DNA of 7,750 nucleotides, taken from assembly GCA_012517025.1 (NCBI GenBank), contig JAAYVT010000713.1:1-7750 (forward strand), written 5' to 3'. Source of the stretch: Phyllobacteriaceae bacterium (GTDB lineage Bacteria; Pseudomonadota; Alphaproteobacteria; Rhizobiales; Ancalomicrobiaceae). Below are positions 1 to 6,201 of this stretch, piece by piece. Each line of letters begins with the position of its first letter. The stretch's first letter is position 1. The position numbers and the translations under genes are program-made. Under the pieces are notes generated by a model, which saw only the letters and a list, made by a program, of their open reading frames with translations, was not told where the DNA came from and searched no databases.

Positions 1-1663
1 GCACGCCGAAAACGACCTGGTGCGCGTCTACTGGTTCGGGCTGCCGGAGTGGGTCGGCGAGGAAGCGCTGGAAGGCGACCACCGAGGCGACGGCGAGGAC
101 GCCGAAGATCACGAAATAGCGCGGCGCCAGTTCGGACAGGCGGGCGGTCTCGGTGGTCAGACCCTTGGCGGTGACGTTGAAGGTGGGTTTACGCGGGTTG
201 CGGATCACCGACAGGATGGCGCCGACCAGATAGGGCATCTGGACGTATTCGTAGAGCTCGCTGATCCACGGCCAGCGCACTCGGCCGTAGAGGTAGTTCT
301 GCATCAGCATGTTCACGATCATGTAGGTGATCGTGTAGGCGGCGAATTCCTGCACGTCGGCGACGTAGAGCTTCACGCCGAAGACGATGTAGAGCAGCGG
401 CGCGACGACGAAGGCGAGGCGCGGCAGCGGGAACAGCCAGAACAACGCGCTCGACGCATAGGCGATGCGCTGGGCGAGGCTGAGGCCGCGCTTCATCAGA
501 GGATTCTTCAGAAGGAGAATCTGGATCATGCCGCGGCACCAGCGCGAGCGCTGACCGATGAAGGTCGCCAGCGTCTCCGGCTGCAGGCCGGCGATCATCG
601 GCTTGTCGACGAAGCGGGAGTGCCAGCCGCGGGCGTGCAGATCGAGCGCGGTCTCGCAGTCCTCGGTGATGGTGACGCCGGAGAAGCCGCCGGCCTCGTC
701 GACCGCGGCGCGGCGCAGCACCGCTGCCGAGCCACAGAAGAAGGTGGCGTCCCAACGGTCGAGACCGCGCTGGATCACCGAATAGAACATCTCGTTTTCG
801 GACGGCATGCGCGCCCAGGTCGAGAGGTTCTTCTCGATCGGATCCGGGTTCAGGAAGAAGTGCGGGGTCTGCACCAGGAACAGCTTGGGATCGTCGGCGA
901 AGTGGCCGACGGTCTCCTTGAGGAAGTCGTGGGTCGGGGCGTGGTCGGCGTCGAAGACGGCGATCAGCTCGCCCGAGGTGTGCTCCAGGGCGGCGTTGAG
1001 GTTGCCGGCCTTGGCGTGCTCGTTCTTGTCGCGGGTGAGGTAGGTCGCGCCGAGGCGGGTGGCGAGCTCGCGCATCTCGACGTGGCGGGCCTGGGCGGCG
1101 GCGGCGGCGACCGGGTCTTCCTGAGTGCGCTTCTGGATGGTGCCGCCGTCGTCGAGCAGGTAGACGTTGAGTCGATCGACCGGGTAGTCCATCGAGGTGG
1201 CGGCGGCGAGGGTGGCGGCGATCAGGTCGGCCGATTCGTTGTAGGTCGGGACGAAGACGTCGACGGTCGGGCAGGCCTCGGGGGGAAGCCGCCGGGTCGG
1301 CGGACGGCGCACCGGCTGGGCGACCACGAACAGGCTGACGAACAGCATCGCCACGCAGAACATCTCCGCCGCCCACAGCGTCAGGCCGAAGCCGAAGCCG
1401 ATCGGGTCGGAGAGCGAGGGCAGCGTCTCGGTGGTGCGCCACCACACGTAGCGCAGCACCACCATGGTGCCGAGCGCCAGATAGACCTGCCGGCGGATCG
1501 GGGTCTGCGGCAGACGGCGCAGAATCATCATCGCGACGATGGTGGCGGCCCCGCAGACGAGCTGGGTTTCGACACCGACGGGGCTGGTCGCCAAGGCGAC
1601 GACGAAGATCGTCGCGATCGACCAGGGAATCAGAGTCGTCAGGGGCATCATCGGCGCTTCCAT
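1..1663 (-). CDS. bcsA: Cellulose synthase catalytic subunit BcsA (UDP-forming), C-terminus cut by the window edge
   Basis: This is an inner-membrane family 2 glycosyltransferase that polymerises UDP-glucose into beta-1,4-glucan and moves the chain across the membrane with BcsB. I translated 554 codons from the ATG at 1663 with no stop, so the 3' end is missing. About four hydrophobic segments come first (roughly residues 12-27, 33-48, 59-75, 88-115). The glycosyltransferase domain follows, with DD at 171-172, DAD at 238-240, TED at 333-335 and QRSRW at 371-375. This D,D,D,QxxRW set has spacing close to that known for Rhodobacter BcsA. More membrane segments follow from about residue 395, then the BcsA-typical NPRKPTFNVTAKG stretch. 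The c-di-GMP-binding PilZ domain expected next lies outside the window. The start is uncertain: ATG at residue 5 has a better Shine-Dalgarno (GGAAG, 5 bases upstream) than residue 1, which has only a weak GAGAA. bcsB and other bcs genes would be expected further left. Confidence 0.93.
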   Translation of the reverse strand, partial: MEAPMMPLTTLIPWSIATIFVVALATSPVGVETQLVCGAATIVAMMILRRLPQTPIRRQVYLALGTMVVLRYVWWRTTETLPSLSDPIGFGFGLTLWAAEMFCVAMLFVSLFVVAQPVRRPPTRRLPPEACPTVDVFVPTYNESADLIAATLAAATSMDYPVDRLNVYLLDDGGTIQKRTQEDPVAAAAAQARHVEMRELATRLGATYLTRDKNEHAKAGNLNAALEHTSGELIAVFDADHAPTHDFLKETVGHFADDPKLFLVQTPHFFLNPDPIEKNLSTWARMPSENEMFYSVIQRGLDRWDATFFCGSAAVLRRAAVDEAGGFSGVTITEDCETALDLHARGWHSRFVDKPMIAGLQPETLATFIGQRSRWCRGMIQILLLKNPLMKRGLSLAQRIAYASSALFWLFPLPRLAFVVAPLLYIVFGVKLYVADVQEFAAYTITYMIVNMLMQNYLYGRVRWPWISELYEYVQMPYLVGAILSVIRNPRKPTFNVTAKGLTTETARLSELAPRYFVIFGVLAVASVVAFQRFLADPLRQPEPVDAHQVVFGV

Positions 1664-1762
1664 GGTTGGTTCTCGTCCCACCACAGATCTACACGCCACC
1701 GGACGCTACGGCAGTCGGCAAAATTTTCCTTCGAATTTTAGAGAAAAAAATCAGTAAATCGG

Positions 1763-1778
1763 CATGGTTGATGAATCG
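1763..1778. repeat. Copy 1 of a 16-base imperfect direct repeat near the bcsA promoter
   Basis: The sequence CATGGTTGATGAATCG matches 14 of 16 bases with the copy at 1857-1872. It falls where the bcsA transcript would begin if the promoter at 1782-1809 is real. Its first eight bases also recur at 1661-1668, over the bcsA start codon. It could be an operator, but this is inference from position alone. Confidence 0.4.
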
Positions 1779-1781
1779 TTG

Positions 1782-1809
1782 ATTTTACTCTTCGTCCATT
1801 CATTGTCAT
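1782..1809 (-). promoter_or_regulatory. Candidate sigma70-type promoter for bcsA
   Basis: Read on the minus strand, ATGACA (1809-1804) stands 16 bases before TAAAAT (1787-1782). Each hexamer matches the sigma70 consensus at 5 of 6 positions. It is the best pair I found in the AT-rich stretch upstream of bcsA. Transcription would begin near 1775 and give a leader of about 110 bases. AT-rich DNA produces such matches easily, so support is modest. Confidence 0.4.
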
Positions 1810-1856
1810 GGAAGGCTTTGTAACCGTCTGATTTCGGGTTCTTTTCTCGAATTCGT

Positions 1857-1872
1857 CATGGTTCATGAAACG
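1857..1872. repeat. Copy 2 of the 16-base imperfect direct repeat
   Basis: The sequence CATGGTTCATGAAACG differs from the copy at 1763-1778 at two positions. The start-to-start distance is 94 bases, close to nine helical turns, and the two copies bracket the candidate bcsA promoter. It contains the small palindrome TTCATGAA. Confidence 0.4.
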
Positions 1873-2032
1873 AAAACGCGGGGGATGGGTCGGTCTGGAG
1901 CGACAGAGCTCGGCAACGATTTCGGCTCGGCCGACGGCGCCGCGGCGCGGAGGCGAGGCGAGGCGGTGCCGAGGCGGCGGCGGGCGCGGCGGGCCGGGTC
2001 GTTTCGTCGGCGACCGGCGTCGGTCCACCTCT

Positions 2033-2046
2033 TCTCGCGCGCGAGA
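2033..2046. repeat. 14-base perfect palindrome just upstream of the rpmJ -35 box
   Basis: TCTCGCGCGCGAGA is a perfect inverted repeat ending two bases before the TTGACA of the rpmJ promoter. Placement suits a regulator-binding site. A palindrome this short made mostly of CG steps is expected about once by chance in a window of this size and composition. Confidence 0.35.
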
Positions 2047-2048
2047 GA

Positions 2049-2077
2049 TTGACAGAGCGCGGCCGCGTCCCTATGGT
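2049..2077 (+). promoter_or_regulatory. Sigma70-type promoter for rpmJ
   Basis: A consensus TTGACA (2049-2054) is followed after 17 bases by TATGGT (2072-2077). A perfect -35 box with a looser -10 is common in alphaproteobacterial housekeeping promoters. Transcription would begin near 2084, giving a leader of about 150 bases before rpmJ. No other promoter of this quality faces right in the gap. Confidence 0.7.
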
Positions 2078-2093
2078 CCGGCGCGAATTCGAG

Positions 2094-2124
2094 GCACGAG
2101 CGCGGGCGACCGCGCTCGTTGTGC
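2094..2124 (+). promoter_or_regulatory. Hairpin in the rpmJ leader
   Basis: Bases 2096-2105 pair perfectly with 2110-2119 around a GCGA loop of the stable GNRA type. GCAC at 2094-2097 could alternatively pair with GTGC at 2121-2124, extending the base of the stem across a bulge. It would lie about ten bases from the predicted 5' end of the rpmJ transcript. No T-run follows, so it is not a standard terminator. It may stabilise the RNA or serve regulation; neither is shown. Confidence 0.45.
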
Positions 2125-2232
2125 ATGTTCCTCGCCGTCGACGACGAAGACCCGGAACCGGCTTCGGGGCGCGACGGCATCGGGACGCCGACCGTGAGGT
2201 CCGTGTTTCGATCAACCGACCGGTATCAGACG

Positions 2233-2358
2233 ATGAAGATCAAGAACTCGCTCAAGTCGCTCCGTACCCGCCACCGCGACAATCGTCTGGTGCGCCGCAA
2301 GGGCCGCGTCTACATCATCAACAAGACCAACCCGCGCTTCAAGGCGCGCCAGGGCTGA
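2233..2358 (+). CDS. rpmJ: 50S ribosomal protein bL36, type B (cysteine-free, YkgO-like)
   Basis: bL36 is the smallest protein of the large ribosomal subunit and binds 23S rRNA. The 41-residue product starts MKIKNSLKSL and carries the family core HRDNRLVRRKGRVYIINK, then ends NPRFKARQG. Length and sequence match the alphaproteobacterial protein end to end. It contains no cysteine, so it lacks the zinc-ribbon CxxC pairs of classical RpmJ and belongs to the C-minus type, which does not need zinc. The start at 2233 gives the exact family length; in-frame extension to an ATG at 2119 would add residues unlike any L36. The Shine-Dalgarno is weak. The gene has its own promoter and terminator and appears monocistronic, away from the ribosomal protein operons, as is usual in this class. 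Confidence 0.96.
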   Translation: MKIKNSLKSLRTRHRDNRLVRRKGRVYIINKTNPRFKARQG

Positions 2359-2396
2359 GTCCGGCGAGGGGCGCATGTCCCTCGGGATGGATCTCG

Positions 2397-2450
2397 ACGA
2401 GCCGCACGAAGGGAGGCACACTCCCTTCATGCGGCTCGTTTCGTTTCGTC
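2397..2450 (+). terminator. Strong hairpin terminator after rpmJ
   Basis: Bases 2397-2415 pair with 2421-2439 at 18 of 19 positions (one C/A mismatch at 2407/2429) around the five-base loop GCACA. The broken T-rich tail TTTCGTTTCG follows. It begins about 40 bases after the rpmJ stop. Its right arm contains the ATG chosen for the TPR gene, and its left arm holds GGGAG, the only purine-rich ribosome-binding candidate near that ATG, so the structure may also affect that gene. Confidence 0.85.
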
Positions 2451-3070
2451 TCCTCTTCTCGATCCCCTTCGCTCGGCGGAGTGCCCGCGCGCTCGGGCTG
2501 ATGCTCGTCGTCGCGCTCGTCGTCGGCCCGCCGTCCGGGCGGGCGGCGGAGCGGCCGACGGAGGCGGCGACGGTCGCCTCGGGCCGGGTGGGGGAGGGGA
2601 TCGCCGCGCTGGAGCGCGATCTCGCCGCCGCCGAGACGCCGGAGGCGGCGATCGCGATTCGTAAACGCCTGGTGCGGGCGCGGTTGGTGTCGGGCAGCAC
2701 GACGGCCGATCTCTTGGCGGCGCGGGCGGCGACGGCGAAGCGGCAGGGCGACGGCGGATTGGCGCTCGATCTTCTCGACGCGGCGATCGTGGTGGCACCG
2801 AACTGGGCGGGCGGACGTCATCTGCGCGGGGCGATCCACGCCGAGCGCGGCGAGTTCGCGGCGGCGGTGGTCGATCTCGGCGAAGCGTTGGCGCGCGACC
2901 CGGCCGACGCCGCGACGCTGGTGCTCCTCGCCTTCCTGCGCGAACGGGCGGGCGAGAAGGCGGCGGCGCTGGAGCTCATGAAACGGGCGGCGGCGGCCGA
3001 TCCGCAACTGCCCGATCTCGCCGAACCGATCGCGCGGCTGACCATCGACGTCGAGGGACGACCGATCTGA
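2429..3070 (+). CDS. Secreted tetratricopeptide-repeat protein
   Basis: The 213-residue product has a signal peptide: basic residues RRSAR at 16-20, a hydrophobic core at about 21-33 (ALGLMLVVALVVG), and a likely cleavage site after GRAA near residue 40. The mature part is alpha-helical. Three degenerate TPR units are visible at about 91-125, 126-160 and 161-194, with the usual small-residue spacing and the DPAD and DPQLP turns. TPRs bind proteins; the partner is unknown. It probably acts in the periplasm. The start is uncertain. ATG at 2429 keeps a normal signal peptide but lies in the terminator stem. ATG at 2375 has GAGGGG just upstream but would add 18 residues encoded by the hairpin. The ATG at 2501 would lose the basic region. 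The gene converges on pyk with 19 bases between stop codons. Confidence 0.8.
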   Translation: MRLVSFRLLFSIPFARRSARALGLMLVVALVVGPPSGRAAERPTEAATVASGRVGEGIAALERDLAAAETPEAAIAIRKRLVRARLVSGSTTADLLAARAATAKRQGDGGLALDLLDAAIVVAPNWAGGRHLRGAIHAERGEFAAAVVDLGEALARDPADAATLVLLAFLRERAGEKAAALELMKRAAAADPQLPDLAEPIARLTIDVEGRPI

Positions 3071-3089
3071 CGGGCCGCGCCGTCGGCGC

Positions 3090-4526
3090 TCAGAGCGAGC
3101 CCGAGCCGTCGGCGCCGACGAAGGCGATGCGCAGCATGTTGGTCGAACCGGGGGTGCCGAAGGGCACGCCGCCGACCACGATCACCCGCTGGCCGGGACG
3201 GGCCCAGCCCTCGCCGTAGGCGATGCGACAGGCGCGATCGACCATGTCGTCGACGTCGCGGGCATCCTCGGCGACGACGCAGTGCAGGCCCCACACCAGG
3301 GCGAGACGGCGGGCCATCGCCGGCGAGGCGGTCAGCGCGACCACCGGCGAGAACGGCCGTTCGCGGGCGGCGCGCAGGCCGGTCGAGCCGGACTGGGTCA
3401 GGCAGACGATGGCCGCGACGGCGAGGGTCTCGCCGATCTGGCGGGCGGCGGCGGTGATGGCGTCGGCGCCGGTCGGCTCGATCTCCGGGCGCTGGGCGCC
3501 GACGATCTGGCGCCAGGTCGGATCGCGCTCGGTCGCCTCGGCGATCGAGTTCATCATCGCCACCGCCTCGACCGGGTATTTGCCGGCGGCGCTCTCGGCC
3601 GACAGCATGATGGCGTCGGAGCTCTCGTAGACGGCGATGGCGACGTCGGAGACCTCGGCGCGGGTCGGCACCGGCGCGTTGATCATGCTCTCCAGCATCT
3701 GGGTGGCGACCACCACCGGCTTGCCGGACTTGCGGCACAGGCGCGAGATCCGCTTCTGCAGCGACGGCACCTGCTCGAGCGGCATCTCGACGCCGAGGTC
3801 GCCGCGCGCCACCATGATGGCGTCGGAGAGCTCGACGATCTCGGCGAGGCGCTCGATCGCCTGCGGCTTCTCGATCTTGGCCATGATGCCGGCGCGGCCG
3901 CGGGCGATGCGGCGGACCTCGGCGAGGTCCTCGGGGCGCTGCACGAAGGAGAGGGCGACCCAGTCGACCTTCGCCTCGAGAGCGGCGTCGAGGTCGGCGC
4001 GGTCCTTCTCGGTCAGGGCGCCGATCGGCAGGTCGGTGTCGGGCAGCGACACGCCCTTGCGGTCGGAGACGCGGCCGGCGACCTCGACCGCGCAGACGAG
4101 CGACGAGCCCTTCTTCTCGACGCAGCGCAGCTTGACCTTGCCGTCGTCGATCAACAGGTGATGGCCGGTCTCGACGGCGGCGAGGATCTCGGGATGCGGC
4201 AGGCAGACGCGGCGGCGGTCGCCGGGGGTCGGATCGCCGTCGAGGACGAAGAGCTGGCCGCCGGCGAGCTCGACCGGGCCGTCGGCGAAGGTGCCGAGGC
4301 GCAGCTTCGGCCCCTGCAGGTCGGCGAGGATGCCGATCGGCCGGCCGACCTTCGCCTCGATGCCGCGAATGGAGGCGACGAGCTCGGCGAGCTTGTCGTG
4401 ATTCGTGTGACTCATGTTGATGCGGAAGACGTCCGCGCCGGCGCGGAACAGCTTCTCGATGGTCTCCGGATCGGACGAGGCGGGTCCGAGGGTGGCCAGA
4501 ATCTTCACTCGCCGTTCGCGCTTCAT
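3090..4526 (-). CDS. pyk: Pyruvate kinase
   Basis: It catalyses the last step of glycolysis, phosphoenolpyruvate plus ADP to pyruvate plus ATP, in the cytoplasm. The 478 residues match the usual bacterial length. Visible motifs: ATLGPASSD at 11-19, FRINMSH at 34-40, LADLQGPKLR at 67-76, the small B domain at roughly 72-160, IMAKIEKPQAIERL from 214 with catalytic Lys217 and metal ligand Glu219, ARGDLGVEMP at 240-249 with Asp243, ATQMLESM at 274-281, and the signature around SSDAIMLSAESAAGKYP at 302-318. The C-terminal domain follows. Lys74 stands where potassium-dependent enzymes have Glu (rabbit Glu117), the pattern linked to potassium independence. GGAA lies eight bases before the ATG. The gene follows the DUF1036 gene by 103 bases on the same strand with no terminator between, so co-transcription is plausible. 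Confidence 0.97.
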   Translation of the reverse strand: MKRERRVKILATLGPASSDPETIEKLFRAGADVFRINMSHTNHDKLAELVASIRGIEAKVGRPIGILADLQGPKLRLGTFADGPVELAGGQLFVLDGDPTPGDRRRVCLPHPEILAAVETGHHLLIDDGKVKLRCVEKKGSSLVCAVEVAGRVSDRKGVSLPDTDLPIGALTEKDRADLDAALEAKVDWVALSFVQRPEDLAEVRRIARGRAGIMAKIEKPQAIERLAEIVELSDAIMVARGDLGVEMPLEQVPSLQKRISRLCRKSGKPVVVATQMLESMINAPVPTRAEVSDVAIAVYESSDAIMLSAESAAGKYPVEAVAMMNSIAEATERDPTWRQIVGAQRPEIEPTGADAITAAARQIGETLAVAAIVCLTQSGSTGLRAARERPFSPVVALTASPAMARRLALVWGLHCVVAEDARDVDDMVDRACRIAYGEGWARPGQRVIVVGGVPFGTPGSTNMLRIAFVGADGSGSL

Positions 4527-4629
4527 GACGTCGTTCCGCTGATCGGTCGGGGGGTGCCGACGGGGGAGAAACCGATGGCCCGCAGGCGACGAAGTCGGTC
4601 GGCGCGTCGGTCGCGTCGACGGACCGAGC

Positions 4630-5109
4630 TCACGGCGTGCCGGGGGCGGCGCGACCCGGTTCGGTCAGCTGCACCGTCCAGGTGCGCTGTTCGCCGGTGT
4701 CGATCTCGAAGAAGCCCGTGCGCTCGAAGCCGCGCTTCAGGCAATCGTCGATCCCCTTGATGGTGAATGTCTTTTCCTGGGTGCACATGAACGAGCGGCC
4801 GCTCCACTCGCCGCCGTGGTCGTAGTCGACGGCGTAGAGATAGTAGAAGCGCGACACCAGGGGACCGGCGAGCAGGGTCTCGCAGGCGTTGCCGGCGACG
4901 TTCCACCACCCTTCCGTCTTCCAGCTGTCCTCGTCCTTGTAGCCGACGGCGATGCCGACCCGGCTCGACGTCTTGTTGCAGACGCGCAGATCCGCCAGCG
5001 CCGGCGTGGCGACGACGACGGCGGCGACGAAGGCGAGGAGGGAGAGCCGACGGACGCGGGACGCGTGGGTCGAGGTCGTCGGGAGAGGGGGGGCCGTGCG
5101 CTGCTGCAT
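4630..5109 (-). CDS. DUF1036 family secreted protein
   Basis: The product has 159 residues. A signal peptide is clear: SRVRR at 17-21, a hydrophobic core at 22-34 and a cleavage site TPALA/D after residue 39. The mature domain begins DLRVCNKT and includes GWWNVAGNACETLL, YYLYAVDYDHGGEW, FMCTQEKTFTI and DDCLKRGFERTGFFEIDTG, which I recognise as the DUF1036 family often found near pyk in Hyphomicrobiales. Cysteines at 44, 76, 109 and 123 could form two disulphides in the periplasm. No biochemical role is known to me. The start is supported by GAAGG four bases upstream; a much longer in-frame extension to 6126 is only the antisense shadow of neighbouring genes. It sits between the transporter and pyk, all on the same strand. 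Confidence 0.85.
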   Translation of the reverse strand: MQQRTAPPLPTTSTHASRVRRLSLLAFVAAVVVATPALADLRVCNKTSSRVGIAVGYKDEDSWKTEGWWNVAGNACETLLAGPLVSRFYYLYAVDYDHGGEWSGRSFMCTQEKTFTIKGIDDCLKRGFERTGFFEIDTGEQRTWTVQLTEPGRAAPGTP

Positions 5110-5192
5110 GTCGCCTTCGTGGATCGTCGAAGTCGGCGCAAGAGTCAACGGGCGACCTCCGAGATGTCGACCGCGACGAGGCGGGCGGGACG

Positions 5193-6089
5193 TCAGGCGG
5201 GCTTGCGCGGCCGCGCCACCCAGATGCCGAAGAGAATGGCGAGACCGCCGACGCCCTGCAGGAGGCCGAGCGCCTCGTGGAAGATCAACCAGCCGAACAG
5301 CGCCGCGGCGATCGCCTCGAGGAAGATCACCAACGAGGAAAAGGCGGCGGAGAGATGGCCGAGGGCGTAGGCGAGCAGGCCCTGACCGCCGACGTGGCTG
5401 ATCGAGGCCATCGCCACCAGCGCCGCCACGCCGCCGAGGGTGGTGGGCACCCAGACGTTCTCCAGCGCCAGCGCGACGAGGCCGAGCAGCGCCGAGGTGA
5501 CGAGCGAGGAGCGCCACAGGATCACCCCGGCCGGCGCCTCGCGGCGGGCGACGCGGACGGCGAGGAAATAGAGCCCGAAGCCGACCGAGGTGGCGACCCC
5601 GTAGAGATCGCCCATCAGACGTTCCGGTGCGAACTGCCAGCTCGACCCGACCAGGATCGCGCCGCCGCCGACACAGACGGCGAGGCCGGTCAGCATCGTC
5701 CGGGTCACCCGCTCGCCGATCACCATCGACAGCAGCATCACCCAGACCGGCGCCATGGTGGCGAGGAGGGTGGCGTTGGCGATGGTGGTCTTCAGGCAGG
5801 CGAGGTGCCAGAAGAACAGGTCGATGGTGAAGAACACCCCGGCGGCGACCTGGGCGCGGGTCCAGCCGGGAGCGAGGGGGGCGTCGGCGCGCCGCGTCTC
5901 CAGTCGCGCCCAGACCCACAGCAGCGGCAGCGCCAGGAACACCCGGTAGAAGGCCGAGGTGTAGGGACCGACCCCGGCCTCGCGGACGAACACCGGCGAG
6001 ATGCCCATCGCCGCGGCCGAGGCGATCAGGGCGATCAGCGCGACGGCGGCGGCGGAGCGAGGCGCCGGGACGGCGGAAGCAGTGGACAT
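5193..6089 (-). CDS. EamA/DMT-superfamily membrane transporter
   Basis: The 298-residue protein has about ten hydrophobic segments in two halves, near residues 13-147 and 157-293, the EamA duplication typical of drug/metabolite transporters. Typical stretches are FYRVFLALPLLWVWARLE (48-65) and ANATLLATMAPVWVMLLSMVIGE in the first half, and SSLVIFLEAIAAALFGWLIFHE in the second, with a short basic C-terminus (ARPRKPA). These inner-membrane carriers usually export metabolites or amino acids; the substrate cannot be told from sequence. I chose the ATG at 6089 because a near-perfect Shine-Dalgarno lies five bases upstream; longer in-frame starts would add a non-homologous Arg-rich tail. It diverges from the amidohydrolase gene and is followed by the DUF1036 gene after 83 bases. 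Confidence 0.92.
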   Translation of the reverse strand: MSTASAVPAPRSAAAVALIALIASAAAMGISPVFVREAGVGPYTSAFYRVFLALPLLWVWARLETRRADAPLAPGWTRAQVAAGVFFTIDLFFWHLACLKTTIANATLLATMAPVWVMLLSMVIGERVTRTMLTGLAVCVGGGAILVGSSWQFAPERLMGDLYGVATSVGFGLYFLAVRVARREAPAGVILWRSSLVTSALLGLVALALENVWVPTTLGGVAALVAMASISHVGGQGLLAYALGHLSAAFSSLVIFLEAIAAALFGWLIFHEALGLLQGVGGLAILFGIWVARPRKPA

Positions 6090-6094
6090 CGTCG

Positions 6095-6102
6095 CTCCTT
6101 CC
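6095..6102 (-). promoter_or_regulatory. Ribosome-binding site of the EamA transporter
   Basis: GGAAGGAG on the minus strand stands five bases before the ATG at 6089. It is among the strongest Shine-Dalgarno sequences in the window and decides the start against the upstream in-frame alternative at 6203. Confidence 0.85.
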
Positions 6103-6140
6103 GGGCTCGCCGAGGCCGCGGCGCACGGGTCGATCTGGTC

Positions 6141-6159
6141 AGGCCGTCGGCGACGGCCT
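6141..6159. repeat. 19-base perfect inverted repeat between divergent genes
   Basis: AGGCCGTCGGCGACGGCCT has nine-base arms around a single central G. It lies midway between the transporter start (6089) and the amidohydrolase start (6202), where an operator serving both genes would be expected. No T-run follows on either strand, so a terminator is unlikely. No neighbouring regulator gene supports the operator idea. Confidence 0.5.
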
Positions 6160-6201
6160 AACGTCTGGTAGTCGATCGAACGTCCGAGGTCCACGCCGCG
6201 C

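Larger units (their letters stand above)
1664..2232. other. Divergent intergenic region between bcsA and rpmJ, no gene
   Basis: No open frame here looks like a protein; those present are Arg/Pro/Ala-rich shadows with no recognisable family. The gap has two parts. Positions about 1725-1880 are much richer in A/T than the rest of the window, with a run of seven A at 1744-1750, and hold the candidate bcsA promoter and the repeat pair. Positions about 1880-2048 are extremely GC-rich, low-complexity sequence in which I see nothing specific apart from the palindrome at its right end. The rpmJ promoter and leader fill the remainder. Confidence 0.75.

Noticed and set aside
20..1741. A 573-codon open frame on the plus strand opposite bcsA
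   Set aside because: It is rich in Gly, Asp, Glu, Arg and His without domain structure, as expected from the antisense of a high-GC gene. The minus-strand frame has every BcsA motif.
1856..2215. Several Arg/Pro/Ala-rich frames on both strands in the bcsA-rpmJ gap
   Set aside because: No family resemblance, no convincing ribosome-binding sites, and they overlap the rpmJ promoter and leader.
3081..3120. Inverted and direct repeats of GCCGTCGGCGC near the pyk stop codon, including a 14-base palindrome at 3107-3120
   Set aside because: They overlap pyk codons, lack a T-run on either strand and have a 22-base loop, so they do not make a good terminator; GC-rich composition explains them.
3282..4760. 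A 492-codon open frame on the plus strand opposite pyk
   Set aside because: It is an antisense shadow of the intact pyruvate kinase gene, with low-complexity composition and no recognisable family.
5120..5148. Possible minus-strand promoter before the DUF1036 gene, with TTGACT at 5148-5143
   Set aside because: The sequence 17 bases downstream, GATCCA, is a poor -10 box, and the transcript would start only a few bases from the ATG.
5110..6126. Minus-strand extension of the DUF1036 frame to 498 codons, which would resemble a fusion protein
   Set aside because: The upstream part is an out-of-frame reading of the transporter gene. The DUF1036 protein has its own Shine-Dalgarno and signal peptide at 5109.
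5277..6161. Long plus-strand frame opposite the EamA transporter, and the minus-strand frame at 6139-7074 opposite the amidohydrolase gene
   Set aside because: Both are charged, repetitive antisense translations; the opposite frames carry clear membrane or catalytic motifs.
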